Positions 32,540 through 41,526 of a DNA stretch of 64,000 nucleotides are shown in pieces (position 1 is the stretch's first letter; every line of letters starts with the position of its first letter). This DNA is from CALMEH01 sp964548225 (GTDB lineage: Bacteria; Acidobacteriota; Blastocatellia; Pyrinomonadales; Pyrinomonadaceae), in assembly GCA_964548225.1 (NCBI GenBank), contig CAZJQP010000004.1, positions 1 to 64,000 on the forward strand, written 5' to 3'. The notes under the pieces were generated by a model. That model saw only the letters and a list, made by a program, of their open reading frames with translations, ran no database searches and had not been told where the DNA came from. Position numbers and translations under genes: made by a program.

Positions 32540-33178
32540 TTACGTTACTAAAAACCTTCTTCTCAATTTTTGAACTTCCGCTTGATTTTCAAGGTGAATA
32601 TTCAAATCAGTAATAATTCCATCGCTTAAATCATAAATCCAGCCGTGAACGCGCAAAATTTGCCCGCGTTCCCAAGCGTCTTGGACGATGGTTGTTTCGC
32701 CGACATTCAAGACCTGTTCAATGACATTCAGTTCGCAAAGTTTGTTTAATTTCTCGGTTTCGTCCGTTATTTTTGCCAGCACATCTTCGTAAAGATTGGC
32801 GACATCTTGAATATGCCGAAGCCAATTATCAATTAAACCGTGCCGTTTGTTTTCCAAAGCTGCTTGGACACCACCGCAACCGTAATGTCCGCAAACAATT
32901 ATATGTTTGACCTGTAAAACCTCAACCGCAAATTGCAAAACCGAAAGGCAATTCATATCGGTATGAATCACCAAATTCGCAATGTTGCGATGCACAAAAA
33001 CTTCGCCCGGCATCAGCCCGACAATGTTGCTCGCGGAAACACGGCTGTCTGAACAACCGATCCAAACATATTCGGGAAATTGTTGTTGCGCCAGATCAGG
33101 GAAAAATGTTGGACGATTTTGACGAACTTTTTCCGACCAAGTTTTATTGTTGTCCAATAAATGTCTAAGCGTTTTCAC
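32540..33178 (-). CDS. can: Beta-class carbonic anhydrase
   Basis: A zinc beta-carbonic anhydrase interconverting CO2 and bicarbonate. It carries WIGCSDSRV with the zinc Cys and the Asp-Arg dyad, and CGHYGCGGVQAA with the zinc His and Cys. The stretch HRNIANLVIHTDMNCLSVLQFAVEVL is typical of the Can group, and the length is about 212 residues. The GTG at 33178 gives the usual N-terminus KTLRHLLDNNKTW; a GTG twelve codons upstream (33214) is also in frame. Neither has a clear ribosome binding site. A SulP transporter, sometimes linked to bicarbonate uptake, is 30 kb away, so no functional link is shown. Confidence 0.93.
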   Translation of the reverse strand: MKTLRHLLDNNKTWSEKVRQNRPTFFPDLAQQQFPEYVWIGCSDSRVSASNIVGLMPGEVFVHRNIANLVIHTDMNCLSVLQFAVEVLQVKHIIVCGHYGCGGVQAALENKRHGLIDNWLRHIQDVANLYEDVLAKITDETEKLNKLCELNVIEQVLNVGETTIVQDAWERGQILRVHGWIYDLSDGIITDLNIHLENQAEVQKLRRRFLVT

Positions 33179-33247
33179 AGCGGTTAGTTTAGCAATTCTT
33201 TGGTAATATCTCACGCCGGACGAGTTTGATTTTGAAACAAATCGTCC

Positions 33248-34798
33248 TTAAGAACTGCACGACAGCATCGAACAGCCGACTTTTGTTTTTGCCCAATCGG
33301 GGCGCAAGGCAAACCATTTTTCTGCTTCGAGTTGTTCGTCGTAAGGTTTTAGAAGTAAATTAAACAATTCGTCAACTATCGAATAATCGCCCGCGTCTGC
33401 CGCGTCAATCGCTAATTGCGCCATATAATTTCGCAAAACGTATTTCGGATTTGTGCGGTTCATTGCGGCAATTTTTTCGGTTTTTTCGCGGTTTTCGGCG
33501 ATTAGAATTTCAGCATAAACAGCCAAAAATAAATTCCATTTTTCTCTGAAACTTTCGAGATTTTCAGAATAACTTGATTTTTCTAAAAATTTCCAAAATT
33601 CGTTCGGCGAGTTTTCGTCAAATTTGCTTAAATTGCGGAAAAATAAGGTCAAATCCATTTCCGATTGATACATTAATGTTTCGAGTTCGATGACAAAATC
33701 TGTTTCCGCGGCATTTTTCAAACCTAATTTGTCGGACATCATTCGGACGTGCTTCGGAAGATAATTTCTCTGATAATTTTCGAGAATTTCTTCGAGCGGT
33801 GTAGCATCTTCGATGAGCAAATAGAGTGCATTTCCCAACTGCATCAGATTCCAAACGCCAATAGCGGCTTGGTTTCCGAAGCGGTAGCGACGTTGCGCGG
33901 CATCGGTCGTGTTCGGTGTCCAATTCGGATCGTAATCTTCGAGCCAACCGTAAGGTCCGTAATCAATAGTCAAACCTAAAATTGACATATTATCCGTATT
34001 CATCACGCCGTGAACAAAACCGACGCGCTCCCAATGAATTATCAAATCGAGCGTCCGTTCGCAAACTTCGCGGAAAAATTCGATATAAGTTTCTTTTGAA
34101 GGTTCGCCAAGTTGCGGGAAAAAATGTCGAATTGTGTAATCGGCAAGTTTTTTGAGATTTGCTACATCTTGTTGAGCCATAAAGATTTGGAAATTGCCAA
34201 AACGAATAAAAGTCGGCGCAACACGGCAGACGATTGCGCCTTTTTCGTATTCGGCATTTCCGTTGTAAAGCATATCGCGCAAAACGTCGTCGCCTGATAA
34301 CATAAGCGACAAAGCGCGAGTTGTTGGAACGCCCAAATGAAACATCGCTTCCGAACAAAGATACTCACGAATTGAAGAACGCAAAACGGCAAGTCCATCT
34401 GCGCCTCGTGAATACGGCGTTTTGCCTGCGCCTTTTAGTTGCAATGCCCATTGTTGATTATTGTGTGAAACTTCAAAAAGATTTATAGCTCTGCCGTCGC
34501 CTAATTGCCCTGCCCAACTTCCGAATTGATGTCCGCCGTAACACATTGCAAAAGGCTTCGTGTCGGGATAGATTTCTTTCCCCGAAAAAATGTCGAGAAA
34601 TTCTTTTGATTTTGCATCTATCTCGTTTAGCCCAATGTTTTCAATCATTTGTGGCGAGAAATGAATCAGCGAAGGATTTTTCGGTAAAGTTGGATTGACA
34701 TCGGAAAAAGCGGCATTCCGCACTTGCCGAACGTAATTTTGTGTAATCGAATCTGCCGGAAGTTCTCGATTAAATGTGTCTTTTAGATTAAATTTCAT
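33248..34798 (-). CDS. selO: Protein adenylyltransferase SelO (YdiU)
   Basis: A SelO-family pseudokinase that transfers AMP to Ser, Thr or Tyr residues of proteins; in E. coli it targets redox-related proteins. Signatures are GGHQFGSWAGQLGDGRAI, LQLKGAGKTPYSRGADGLAVLRSSIREYL and HGVMNTDNMSILGLTIDYGPYGWLEDYDP. The C-terminus is CSMLSCSS, with Cys where eukaryotic SelO carries selenocysteine. At 516 residues it has family length. It lies upstream of the carbonic anhydrase gene on the same strand with a 69-base gap. Confidence 0.95.
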   Translation of the reverse strand: MKFNLKDTFNRELPADSITQNYVRQVRNAAFSDVNPTLPKNPSLIHFSPQMIENIGLNEIDAKSKEFLDIFSGKEIYPDTKPFAMCYGGHQFGSWAGQLGDGRAINLFEVSHNNQQWALQLKGAGKTPYSRGADGLAVLRSSIREYLCSEAMFHLGVPTTRALSLMLSGDDVLRDMLYNGNAEYEKGAIVCRVAPTFIRFGNFQIFMAQQDVANLKKLADYTIRHFFPQLGEPSKETYIEFFREVCERTLDLIIHWERVGFVHGVMNTDNMSILGLTIDYGPYGWLEDYDPNWTPNTTDAAQRRYRFGNQAAIGVWNLMQLGNALYLLIEDATPLEEILENYQRNYLPKHVRMMSDKLGLKNAAETDFVIELETLMYQSEMDLTLFFRNLSKFDENSPNEFWKFLEKSSYSENLESFREKWNLFLAVYAEILIAENREKTEKIAAMNRTNPKYVLRNYMAQLAIDAADAGDYSIVDELFNLLLKPYDEQLEAEKWFALRPDWAKTKVGCSMLSCSS

Positions 34799-34929
34799 TA
34801 GTTTAGATTCTAAACTTTCTTCTGTTATTTGTTAATCAAAGTCCGCCACCTACGCTCTTTCATAATTTTCTTTGTGTTCCCCAAGTCTCTTCGTAGCAAG
34901 TTTTCCTAACTCAAATCGGCACTAAAATA

Positions 34930-34964
34930 GGGAATTACCCGAAACAAAATCTCGGGTAATTCCC
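34930..34964 (-). terminator. Intergenic hairpin downstream of the small lipoprotein gene
   Basis: A perfect 13-bp stem (34930-34942 with 34952-34964) in the 245-base gap between the lipoprotein gene and selO. On the minus strand the run after it is ATTTTAG, so termination is weakly supported. Nothing else is recognisable in this gap. Confidence 0.5.
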
Positions 34965-35043
34965 TTCAATCTAAAAAGAAAAATCTATCTTTCCTTCAAA
35001 TCAATGGCAAAGCCATAATTCAAATTACAAATATTTTGAAAAT

Positions 35044-35364
35044 TTATTTCTTTTGATAGACTACACCGTTCAAAGTCATTTCATTGCCTTCCGGTTCGCG
35101 GTCAATTTTGAATTCGTGGCTGATACCGAACAACGAAATGGTAAAAGATTTGCCATCGGCACTAAATTCTGCGCCGCCGCCATCAACCGATTTACTTCCG
35201 ACTTTAAAACCGGCTTTGCCGTCCGCTGTCATATAAACGGTCGAACCGTCCGCGCCCGTCCAATTTCCCTGATACTTCGGTGGTGCAGGTGTCCCGCCGC
35301 CGCAAGCCAAAACCAAGCCGAAAAATACGGCAAAAACCATTGTTAAAATTTTTGTGTTTTTCAT
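35044..35364 (-). CDS. Small lipoprotein of unknown function
   Basis: A 106-residue protein with a lipoprotein signal (lipobox LVLAC, Cys at residue 21) followed by GGGTPAPP. A short beta-rich domain follows, with YQGNWTGADGSTVYMTADGKAGFKV and FKIDREPEGNEMTLNGVVYQKK. It looks like a small calycin- or META-like beta barrel, but I cannot name a family. A TTTAAG-AAAAT spacer without a strong ribosome binding site precedes the ATG. Envelope-located; function unknown. Confidence 0.7.
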   Translation of the reverse strand: MKNTKILTMVFAVFFGLVLACGGGTPAPPKYQGNWTGADGSTVYMTADGKAGFKVGSKSVDGGGAEFSADGKSFTISLFGISHEFKIDREPEGNEMTLNGVVYQKK

Positions 35365-35442
35365 CTTTAAATTTTCCTTAAAATCAAATAATTTGCTGTT
35401 TGTTTATCTAAACGATATTTTTCAATAAAACAGGTCATTTTT

Positions 35443-36366
35443 TTATTTTGCCGGTCTTAAAATCCAAGTTACCACAATGCTGACCAGACAAACTGCTAAA
35501 ACGATTTCTGCTAAAAAGAATGAAACGTAATCGAAGGTTATGCCTATCGGCGGCGCAAACGGCAAACCGTTTCTTAATGTAACAAAAGCAAAAATCAATG
35601 TCGCAATAAATGAAAACATCGCAATTTCAGGCTTGCGGTCGCGGAAAACAACGCTAAATGCCAAACTTGCCACAACAATTGTTATTGCCCACATCAAAAT
35701 CATTACAAAAACCGAAAAGAATTTTGCCATCGAACCGCGTGTGATGGTCAATTCCATATCCATATAAGTTTCATCGCTTTCTTTGGTTTTCGTAGCGGTA
35801 ATGTTGTATCCGGCTAAATCAGTCGCAAGATTGAGTGTGAGAGGAATTTCCACTTCGTCAATTTCTTCTCCTACGGGCTGTTCGGTTTTTGTTTCGGTCG
35901 TTGGATTTTCTTCGGTTGTTTTCGGTTTTTCCTCTGTGTTTTTTGGTTTCTCGGCAGGTTTATCAGGTTTTGCAGTAAAATAAAAAATCAAATCTGCTTT
36001 GTGTGCGTCAAACGGATAACTCGAAATATCGCCCTCATACATATTCAAAATCGCTTCGGTCGGAGTCATTCGTTTGCCTTTGTCAAATGTAATTTCCTGT
36101 TTGCCGTTTGAACTGTTGATGTCGAATTTCAAAGTTTTTGTCAAAGTTCCGTCTTCTTCTTTTACGAATTTTCCGTGCGGAAAAAATTCGAGGCGCACAG
36201 AAACATCGCCTTTGACAACATCAATCGAAAGAACTTTGCCGAGAACTTCGATGTAATCAGGATTAGTCGTTGAAGTTGTTTGATTCTGGGCAGTTACAAG
36301 CATTGCCAAAACCGTAATCATTCCGAATGTCAGAAGTAGTCTTTTTATTTTTGCATTGATTTTCAT
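35443..36366 (-). CDS. DUF4436 family membrane protein
   Basis: A 307-residue protein. An N-terminal signal or anchor (residues 8-26) is followed by a soluble domain of about 190 residues with YPFDAHKADLIFYF, the hallmark of DUF4436, interrupted by a Lys/Thr/Glu-rich linker of about 40 residues (KPAEKPKNTEEKPKTTEEN). Three C-terminal membrane helices begin near FFSVFVMILMWAITIVVA, with FRDRKPEIAMFSF between the first two. The start at 36366 gives a normal signal; the longer in-frame extension is in the regulatory region. Function unknown. Confidence 0.78.
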   Translation of the reverse strand: MKINAKIKRLLLTFGMITVLAMLVTAQNQTTSTTNPDYIEVLGKVLSIDVVKGDVSVRLEFFPHGKFVKEEDGTLTKTLKFDINSSNGKQEITFDKGKRMTPTEAILNMYEGDISSYPFDAHKADLIFYFTAKPDKPAEKPKNTEEKPKTTEENPTTETKTEQPVGEEIDEVEIPLTLNLATDLAGYNITATKTKESDETYMDMELTITRGSMAKFFSVFVMILMWAITIVVASLAFSVVFRDRKPEIAMFSFIATLIFAFVTLRNGLPFAPPIGITFDYVSFFLAEIVLAVCLVSIVVTWILRPAK

Positions 36367-36807
36367 ACTTTTTTCTATCTGCGGTTCTCCAATTAAAATA
36401 AAGTTTCGCCTTTTCTGCTCGACAATTCTGCAAAACACTTTTATACGAAAAACTTTAATAGAAAGAGAAAATTTAACGACCGGAAAATTTATAAAAATTC
36501 CTGTTCCGATAAATCTGCGAGGCTCTTTAAACACATCCGAGTTTGCGCCGAATTGTTGCAGGTATAGCTTTAGTTCAAGTATAAGAACATTTCCGTTTTT
36601 GTAAAGGGAAAAACGATATTTACCGTCAAGTTACAATAAATAAAGTAACGGGTGTTTTATATAGATATTATATCCACACCTAACTTTTGTGCCGTTTGGA
36701 AACTTTTTGCAAAATCTGCCGTAAAAACGGAATAAAATTTGTCATCAAAAGCATTAGCTTGATAGACTGTTTTACGTCGGCAATAATTTAATAAGGAGTA
36801 AAATTTT
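36367..36807. other. Intergenic region between divergent genes
   Basis: About 440 bases between the DUF4436 gene and the redoxin gene. No gene is supported: an in-frame extension of the DUF4436 gene reaches 36534, but its residues look unlike a conserved domain. An AT-rich stretch (36655-36685) has TATAGATATTATA, and AAGGAG before 36808 is the ribosome binding site. Promoters for both genes are expected here, but I cannot place them with confidence. Confidence 0.5.
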
Positions 36808-37413
36808 ATGAATCGAAAGAGTTTTCTTACGTTGGCGATTTTAGTCGCTGTGGTTTCAATTTTCAGTTTTCAGGCAAACGCGCAAGGCTTGGCAATCGGC
36901 GCAACGGCGGCGGATTTTTCATTGCCTGATTTGAACGGCACAAACCAAACCTTGAACAGTTTGAAAGGCGAAAAAGGCACGGTTGTTATTTGGCTTTCGG
37001 CACAATGTCCGGTGGTAAAACAATATAACGAACGCATCAACAAAATCGCTGATGACTATAAAGCGAAAGGCATAAATTTTATCGGCATCAATTCAAATTC
37101 GACCGAATCGCTCGATTGGGTAAAATCGAATTCTTCGGAAGTTGGCTATAAATTTCCGGTTTTGATTGACAAAGATAATGTTTTGGCAGACCTTTTCGGC
37201 GCAAACGTAACGCCCGAAGTCTTTTATTTCAATGAGAAAAATGTGCTTCTTTATCACGGCGCGATTGATAATGACAAAACCGGAGAAAACATCACAACGA
37301 ACCTTCTGCGCGATGCTTTTGATTTGACCTTAGCCGGAAAAACCATTGAAAAAACAACTTATAAAGCAACCGGATGTTCGATTAAACGCGCCAAAAAGAC
37401 GGAAACAAAATGA
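36808..37413 (+). CDS. Secreted redoxin (AhpC/TSA-like) protein
   Basis: A signal peptide (ending NAQG, about residue 27) is followed by a thioredoxin-fold redoxin domain: AADFSLPDLNGTNQTLNSLKGEKGTVVIWLSAQCPVVKQYNERI, with a single active-site Cys67. The C-terminal TYKATGCSIKR has a second conserved Cys, typical of this subgroup. VTPEVFYFNEKNVLLYHGAIDN contains the cis-Pro. It is likely a periplasmic thiol peroxidase or reductase. An AAGGAG ribosome binding site precedes the ATG. It overlaps the next gene by ATGA, so the two are translated together. Confidence 0.85.
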   Translation: MNRKSFLTLAILVAVVSIFSFQANAQGLAIGATAADFSLPDLNGTNQTLNSLKGEKGTVVIWLSAQCPVVKQYNERINKIADDYKAKGINFIGINSNSTESLDWVKSNSSEVGYKFPVLIDKDNVLADLFGANVTPEVFYFNEKNVLLYHGAIDNDKTGENITTNLLRDAFDLTLAGKTIEKTTYKATGCSIKRAKKTETK

Positions 37414-38273
37414 AAAATTTCAATAATTTGAAAACGAGAGCGATTGTTTTTACATTCGCTCTCGTTATTCTCTTTTCAAATCAAATTTCCGCTCAGAAAA
37501 CGACGCAGATTGACGATGTTGCGATCAAAAACATCATCAAACCGAATGGCAAACCTCTGCTCATAAATTTTTGGGCAACGTGGTGTGAACCGTGCCGCGA
37601 AGAATTTCCCGACCTCGTAAAAATTCATCAAGATTACAAAGAAAAACTTGATGTTGTCATCATTTCGCTTGATGATTTGGCGGAAATTAACCGCGACGTT
37701 CCAAAATTTTTAAGTGAAATGAAAGCGGAAATGCCTTCTTATTTGCTGAAAACGACTAACGAAGATGCGGCTATTTCTTCGGTTTCAAAAGATTGGCAAG
37801 GCGGTTTGCCGTTCACAATTTTGTTTGACGAAAAAGGCGCGACCGCTTATCTCAAACAAGGCAAATTCAAAGCAGACGTTTTACGCGGAGCAATTGATAA
37901 ACTTCTAAACGTCAAAAAAACGGACGAAACTGTTGTGCTGATGGATTTTGTCAAAATCAAAAACGGAAAACGTGATGAAGCAATGTTTTATTACGAAAAT
38001 AATTGGAAAATCTATCGTGAAATCGCGCTGAAAAAAGGTTTTATTCAATCGTATGAAATCATTGAAATCGTCCCGAATGAAAGCAATCAGTTTGATTTGA
38101 TTTTGATCACACGATATAAAAACGAAGCGCAATACAAAGCAAGCGAGAAAAACTTCGAGCCGATCTTGAAAGAAATCCGACCAAACGGCGCATTACTGAA
38201 AAATGACTTTAAGCCGGAAGAATTTCGACAGAATGTATTTTTCAATATCGGCAAACCCGTTATTAATATGTAA
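37410..38273 (+). CDS. TlpA-like thioredoxin fused to a C-terminal alpha/beta domain
   Basis: A signal peptide (ending ISAQ, about residue 29) precedes a TlpA/ResA-type thioredoxin domain with WCEPC (C59, C62) in NFWATWCEPCREEFPDLVKIH and a cis-Pro region GGLPFTILFDEKG. From about residue 170 a second domain follows (VLMDFVKIKNGKRDEAMFYYENNWKIYREIALKKGFIQSYEII). It looks like a dimeric alpha-beta barrel (antibiotic-monooxygenase/Dabb type). The fusion suggests a periplasmic thiol-disulfide enzyme with a ligand-binding or oligomerising partner domain. It is translationally coupled to the redoxin gene upstream. Confidence 0.82.
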   Translation: MKNFNNLKTRAIVFTFALVILFSNQISAQKTTQIDDVAIKNIIKPNGKPLLINFWATWCEPCREEFPDLVKIHQDYKEKLDVVIISLDDLAEINRDVPKFLSEMKAEMPSYLLKTTNEDAAISSVSKDWQGGLPFTILFDEKGATAYLKQGKFKADVLRGAIDKLLNVKKTDETVVLMDFVKIKNGKRDEAMFYYENNWKIYREIALKKGFIQSYEIIEIVPNESNQFDLILITRYKNEAQYKASEKNFEPILKEIRPNGALLKNDFKPEEFRQNVFFNIGKPVINM

Positions 38274-38323
38274 TTGCAAGTGATGAAAATTCCGGCTTTG
38301 GTTTAATTTTCAATAATTTTCGC

Positions 38324-38366
38324 AAAGAAGGACGTGCATCTGCAAAAGATCGCGTCTTTCTTTTTT
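38324..38366 (+). terminator. Rho-independent terminator
   Basis: An 11-bp stem with one G-T pair (38324-38334 with 38353-38363), followed by six Ts, lies between the thioredoxin-fold operon and purL. Confidence 0.65.
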
Positions 38367-38438
38367 GTTACGCATTCGACATCAAACGCCCAAAAAGATA
38401 CAATGTCTGTTTTGTTTTTACGACTGAAATCAAACAGA

Positions 38439-40700
38439 ATGAACGAACCGAAAATCACACCTGAAATTGTCGAACAACACGGATTTACTCCCGCCGAATA
38501 CGAAAAAGTTTTAGAAATAATGGGGCGTGAGCCTTCAATGACCGAACTCGGCATTTTCTCCGTAATGTGGTCGGAGCATTGCAGTTACAAATCCTCGCGT
38601 GTGCATTTGAAACGCTTACCAACAACAGGAGAGCGTGTCATCGTGCCACCGGGCGAAAATGCGGGTGTGGTTGACATTGGCGACGATTGGTGTGTTGCGT
38701 TTAAGGTCGAATCGCACAATCATCCATCGTTTATCGAGCCGTTTCAAGGCGCGGCAACCGGAGTCGGCGGGATTTTGCGTGATGTTTTCACAATGGGCGC
38801 ACGTCCGATTGCGTTGATGAATTCATTGCGGTTCGGGCATTTGGACGACGAAAAGCACGGCAGACGCAACAAATCTATTTTGAAAGGCTGTGTTGACGGC
38901 ATTGCACATTACGGCAATTGTTTCGGCACAGCCACAGTCGGCGGCGAAGTCGTTTTTGATGAAGCGTATAATTTGAATCCGCTCGTCAATGCTTTTGCTT
39001 TGGGAATTGTCCGCAAAGACCAGATTTTTTTCGGGAAGGCGGAAGGTATCGGCAATCCGATTTTGTATGTCGGCGCGAAAACGGGGCGCGATGGAATTCA
39101 CGGCGCGACGATGGCTTCGGCGGAATTTGACGAGGAAGCGTTGGAAAAACGTCCAACGGTGCAAGTTGGCGACCCGTTTTTGGAAAAATTGCTTTTGGAA
39201 GCGTGTCTTGAGGCGATGCGTTCGGGCGCAATTGCCGGAATTCAAGATATGGGCGCGGCTGGTTTAACATCTTCCTCTGTCGAAATGGCTTCGCGTGCCG
39301 GAACGGGTTTAGAGATTGATTTGACTCTTGTTCCGCAACGCGAAACGGGAATGACGGCATATGAAATGATGTTGAGCGAATCGCAGGAAAGAATGCTGAT
39401 TGTCGCTAAATCGGGACGCGAGAAACAGGTTGTTGACATTTTCAAAAAGTGGGAATTGGACGCGGTTGTTATCGGCAAAGTCGTTGAAGGTCATCATTTA
39501 AGAGTTTTTCATAACGGAGTTTTGGAAGCCGAAATTCCGGTTGATACAGTTACTGATGCCGCGCCGAAATACAATCGTCCGATGGATGGTTCGAAGTTCA
39601 AAATTCAAAGTTCAAAGTTCAAAGTCGAAGACCAAAAACTAAAGACCGAAGACCAAAGCAAAGCATTAAAATTATTGCTTGCATCGCCAAATATTTGTTC
39701 AAAGCGTTGGGTTTATGAGCAATACGACACGATGGTTCGCACCAACACGGCGATTTTGCCGGGTGCAGATGCGGCAGTTGTGCGTGTGAAAGAAACTCGT
39801 CGCGCAATTTCGATGTGTTTGGACGGAAACGGTAAATTTGCAGCAATAAATCCGCGAATGGGCGCAAAGTTAATTGTCGCCGAAAGTGCAAGAAATAATG
39901 TCTGCGTTGGTGCGAAACCGATTGCGGTAACAAATTGTTTGAACTTTGCTTCACCTGAAAGACCGGAAGTTATGTGGTCATTTTCGGAAGTTGTTGACGG
40001 AATTTCGGAAGCCTGCAAAGCGTTTGAAACGCCTGTGATTTCGGGAAATGTTTCATTTTATAACGAAACCGAAGGTCGCGGAATTTTGCCTACGCCGACA
40101 ATCGGAATGGTTGGACTTCTTGAGGACGTTCGCAAACTAATTACGCAAGGTTTCAAATCTGAAGGCGACATCATCGCAATTCTCGGCGAAACAAAAGACG
40201 ATTTAGCAGCAAGCGAATACGCTCAAACCGTTCTCGGATTTTCGACCGATGAATTAATTGAAAATGGAATTTTGCCCGAAATTGATTTGGATTTTGAAGT
40301 AAAAGTTCAGCAAACTTTGCTGAACTTGGCAGATGAATTTCTTCTGAAATCAGCGCACGACTGCGCCGATGGCGGTTTAGCCGTGGCGATTGCCGAAAGT
40401 TGTTTTTCTTCACTCAACAATCCGGCAAACGGCGCGGAAATTTCGCTTTCAAACACTGAAAATCTTTCTCCCGAAAGTTTGCTTTTCGGCGAAACACCTT
40501 CGCGCATCGTCGTTTCGTTTGCACCGGAAAACGCGGAAAAAGTAAAAGAAATTGTCGGCAAGTTGCCGTTTGAAATCATTGGCAAAGTTTCCGGTGAAAG
40601 TTTGAGAATCAGTATTCACGATTCGGTGGTCATTGAAACGCATATTAACGAACTCGAAACAGTTTGGAAAACTTCGCTCGAAATGAAATTGGAACAGTAA
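38439..40700 (+). CDS. purL: Phosphoribosylformylglycinamidine synthase subunit PurL
   Basis: The small-type PurL of purine synthesis, which makes FGAM from FGAR, ATP and glutamine together with PurS and PurQ (not in the window). It contains SVMWSEHCSYKSSRVHLKRLPT, VAFKVESHNHPSFIEPFQGAATGVGGILRDVFTMGARPIA and GIQDMGAAGLTSSSVEMASR. FVISGNVSFYNET-type and SAHDCADGGLAVAIAESC motifs lie in the second half. Residues about 385-408 (SKFKIQSSKFKVEDQKLKTEDQ) are an extra linker encoded by two heptamer arrays. The start at 38439 gives the family N-terminus (MNEPKITPEIVEQHG); ATG 38403 is in frame. Confidence 0.95.
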   Translation: MNEPKITPEIVEQHGFTPAEYEKVLEIMGREPSMTELGIFSVMWSEHCSYKSSRVHLKRLPTTGERVIVPPGENAGVVDIGDDWCVAFKVESHNHPSFIEPFQGAATGVGGILRDVFTMGARPIALMNSLRFGHLDDEKHGRRNKSILKGCVDGIAHYGNCFGTATVGGEVVFDEAYNLNPLVNAFALGIVRKDQIFFGKAEGIGNPILYVGAKTGRDGIHGATMASAEFDEEALEKRPTVQVGDPFLEKLLLEACLEAMRSGAIAGIQDMGAAGLTSSSVEMASRAGTGLEIDLTLVPQRETGMTAYEMMLSESQERMLIVAKSGREKQVVDIFKKWELDAVVIGKVVEGHHLRVFHNGVLEAEIPVDTVTDAAPKYNRPMDGSKFKIQSSKFKVEDQKLKTEDQSKALKLLLASPNICSKRWVYEQYDTMVRTNTAILPGADAAVVRVKETRRAISMCLDGNGKFAAINPRMGAKLIVAESARNNVCVGAKPIAVTNCLNFASPERPEVMWSFSEVVDGISEACKAFETPVISGNVSFYNETEGRGILPTPTIGMVGLLEDVRKLITQGFKSEGDIIAILGETKDDLAASEYAQTVLGFSTDELIENGILPEIDLDFEVKVQQTLLNLADEFLLKSAHDCADGGLAVAIAESCFSSLNNPANGAEISLSNTENLSPESLLFGETPSRIVVSFAPENAEKVKEIVGKLPFEIIGKVSGESLRISIHDSVVIETHINELETVWKTSLEMKLEQ
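39594..39657. repeat. Two heptamer arrays inside purL
   Basis: Four copies of AAGTTCA (one with AAATTCA) at 39594-39621 and four copies of a GACCAAA-type unit at 39630-39657. They encode an in-frame Lys/Ser/Asp-rich linker. GACCAAA is the complement of the intergenic TTTGGTC/TTAGGTC-type unit at 28514-28545. Confidence 0.8.
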
Positions 40701-40782
40701 ATCTTTGTTTTAACGAATCGTGTGAGCAAGGGCGAATTCCGACTTTACTCTCTACTCTTGCTTGAACATACAGGTTTCTGAT

Positions 40783-41526
40783 TTACCAAATAAACGGCAA
40801 AATTTCAGCAGCTTTTCCACGAAATGAAACGTCTGCGTAAACAGATAAAGGTGTTTCTTCAGGATTAATTTCAACGATTTTCGCACCTTTCCGCTTTGCC
40901 GTTAGAGGCAATTCCGCCGCCGGATAAACCAACGCAGAAGTTCCGACGACAAAACAAAAATCGCAATTTTCTGCCGCGTTTTGGGCTTGTCTGACAGGCT
41001 CAAACGGCATTTGTTCGCCAAACAAAATCACATCAGGACGCATTAAACTGAAACATTTCGGGCAAACCGGCGGACGTTTTTCTCCATCAAACTCGCGCAA
41101 ATTGCGTTTATTTTCGCAGGACAAACAGCGTGCTGTCCACAAATTTCCGTGCAATTCGATTACATTTTTCGCATCCGCCGCTTGATGAAGTCCATCAATA
41201 TTTTGCGTTACAAGCGAAAATTCTTCATAATTTTCGCTTTTTTGCGCTTTTGCCAAAGCAAAATGTGCCGCATTTGGTTTGCAGTCGCCGACAATTCCGC
41301 GCCGATAATCAAACCATTCCCAAACAAGCGATAAATTTTCTCTAACCATTTGTGCTGAAGAAAGTTGCTCAAATGGCATTCCGCGCCAAACGGGCGCACC
41401 GCCACCGCCACGAAATGTCGGCACACCGGATTCGGCGGAAATTCCTGCGCCCGTCAAAACAAAAACGCGCCGCGCCGAATTAAATCCGATTTCTTGCAAT
41501 TTTGTGTGTATATCTTCTATTTTCAA
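40783..41526 (-). CDS. cobB: Sir2-family NAD-dependent protein deacylase
   Basis: A sirtuin with FVLTGAGISAESGVPTFRG (NAD binding) and TQNIDGLHQAADAKNVIELHG with the catalytic His. Four zinc Cys lie in CLSCENKR and CPKCFSL, followed by RPDVILFGEQMP. It removes acyl groups from lysine using NAD. The preferred start is the TTG at 41526, which overlaps the glpK stop as TTGA; an ATG at 41565 inside glpK is also in frame. It is the last gene of the run arsI-cgs-acr3-arsC-glpK-cobB. Whether it belongs functionally to arsenic handling is unclear. Confidence 0.9.
   Translation of the reverse strand: MKIEDIHTKLQEIGFNSARRVFVLTGAGISAESGVPTFRGGGGAPVWRGMPFEQLSSAQMVRENLSLVWEWFDYRRGIVGDCKPNAAHFALAKAQKSENYEEFSLVTQNIDGLHQAADAKNVIELHGNLWTARCLSCENKRNLREFDGEKRPPVCPKCFSLMRPDVILFGEQMPFEPVRQAQNAAENCDFCFVVGTSALVYPAAELPLTAKRKGAKIVEINPEETPLSVYADVSFRGKAAEILPFIW

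Noticed and set aside
33248..33260. SelO C-terminus as a selenoprotein end.
   Set aside because: The codon is a normal Cys (SCSS), as in most bacterial SelO proteins.
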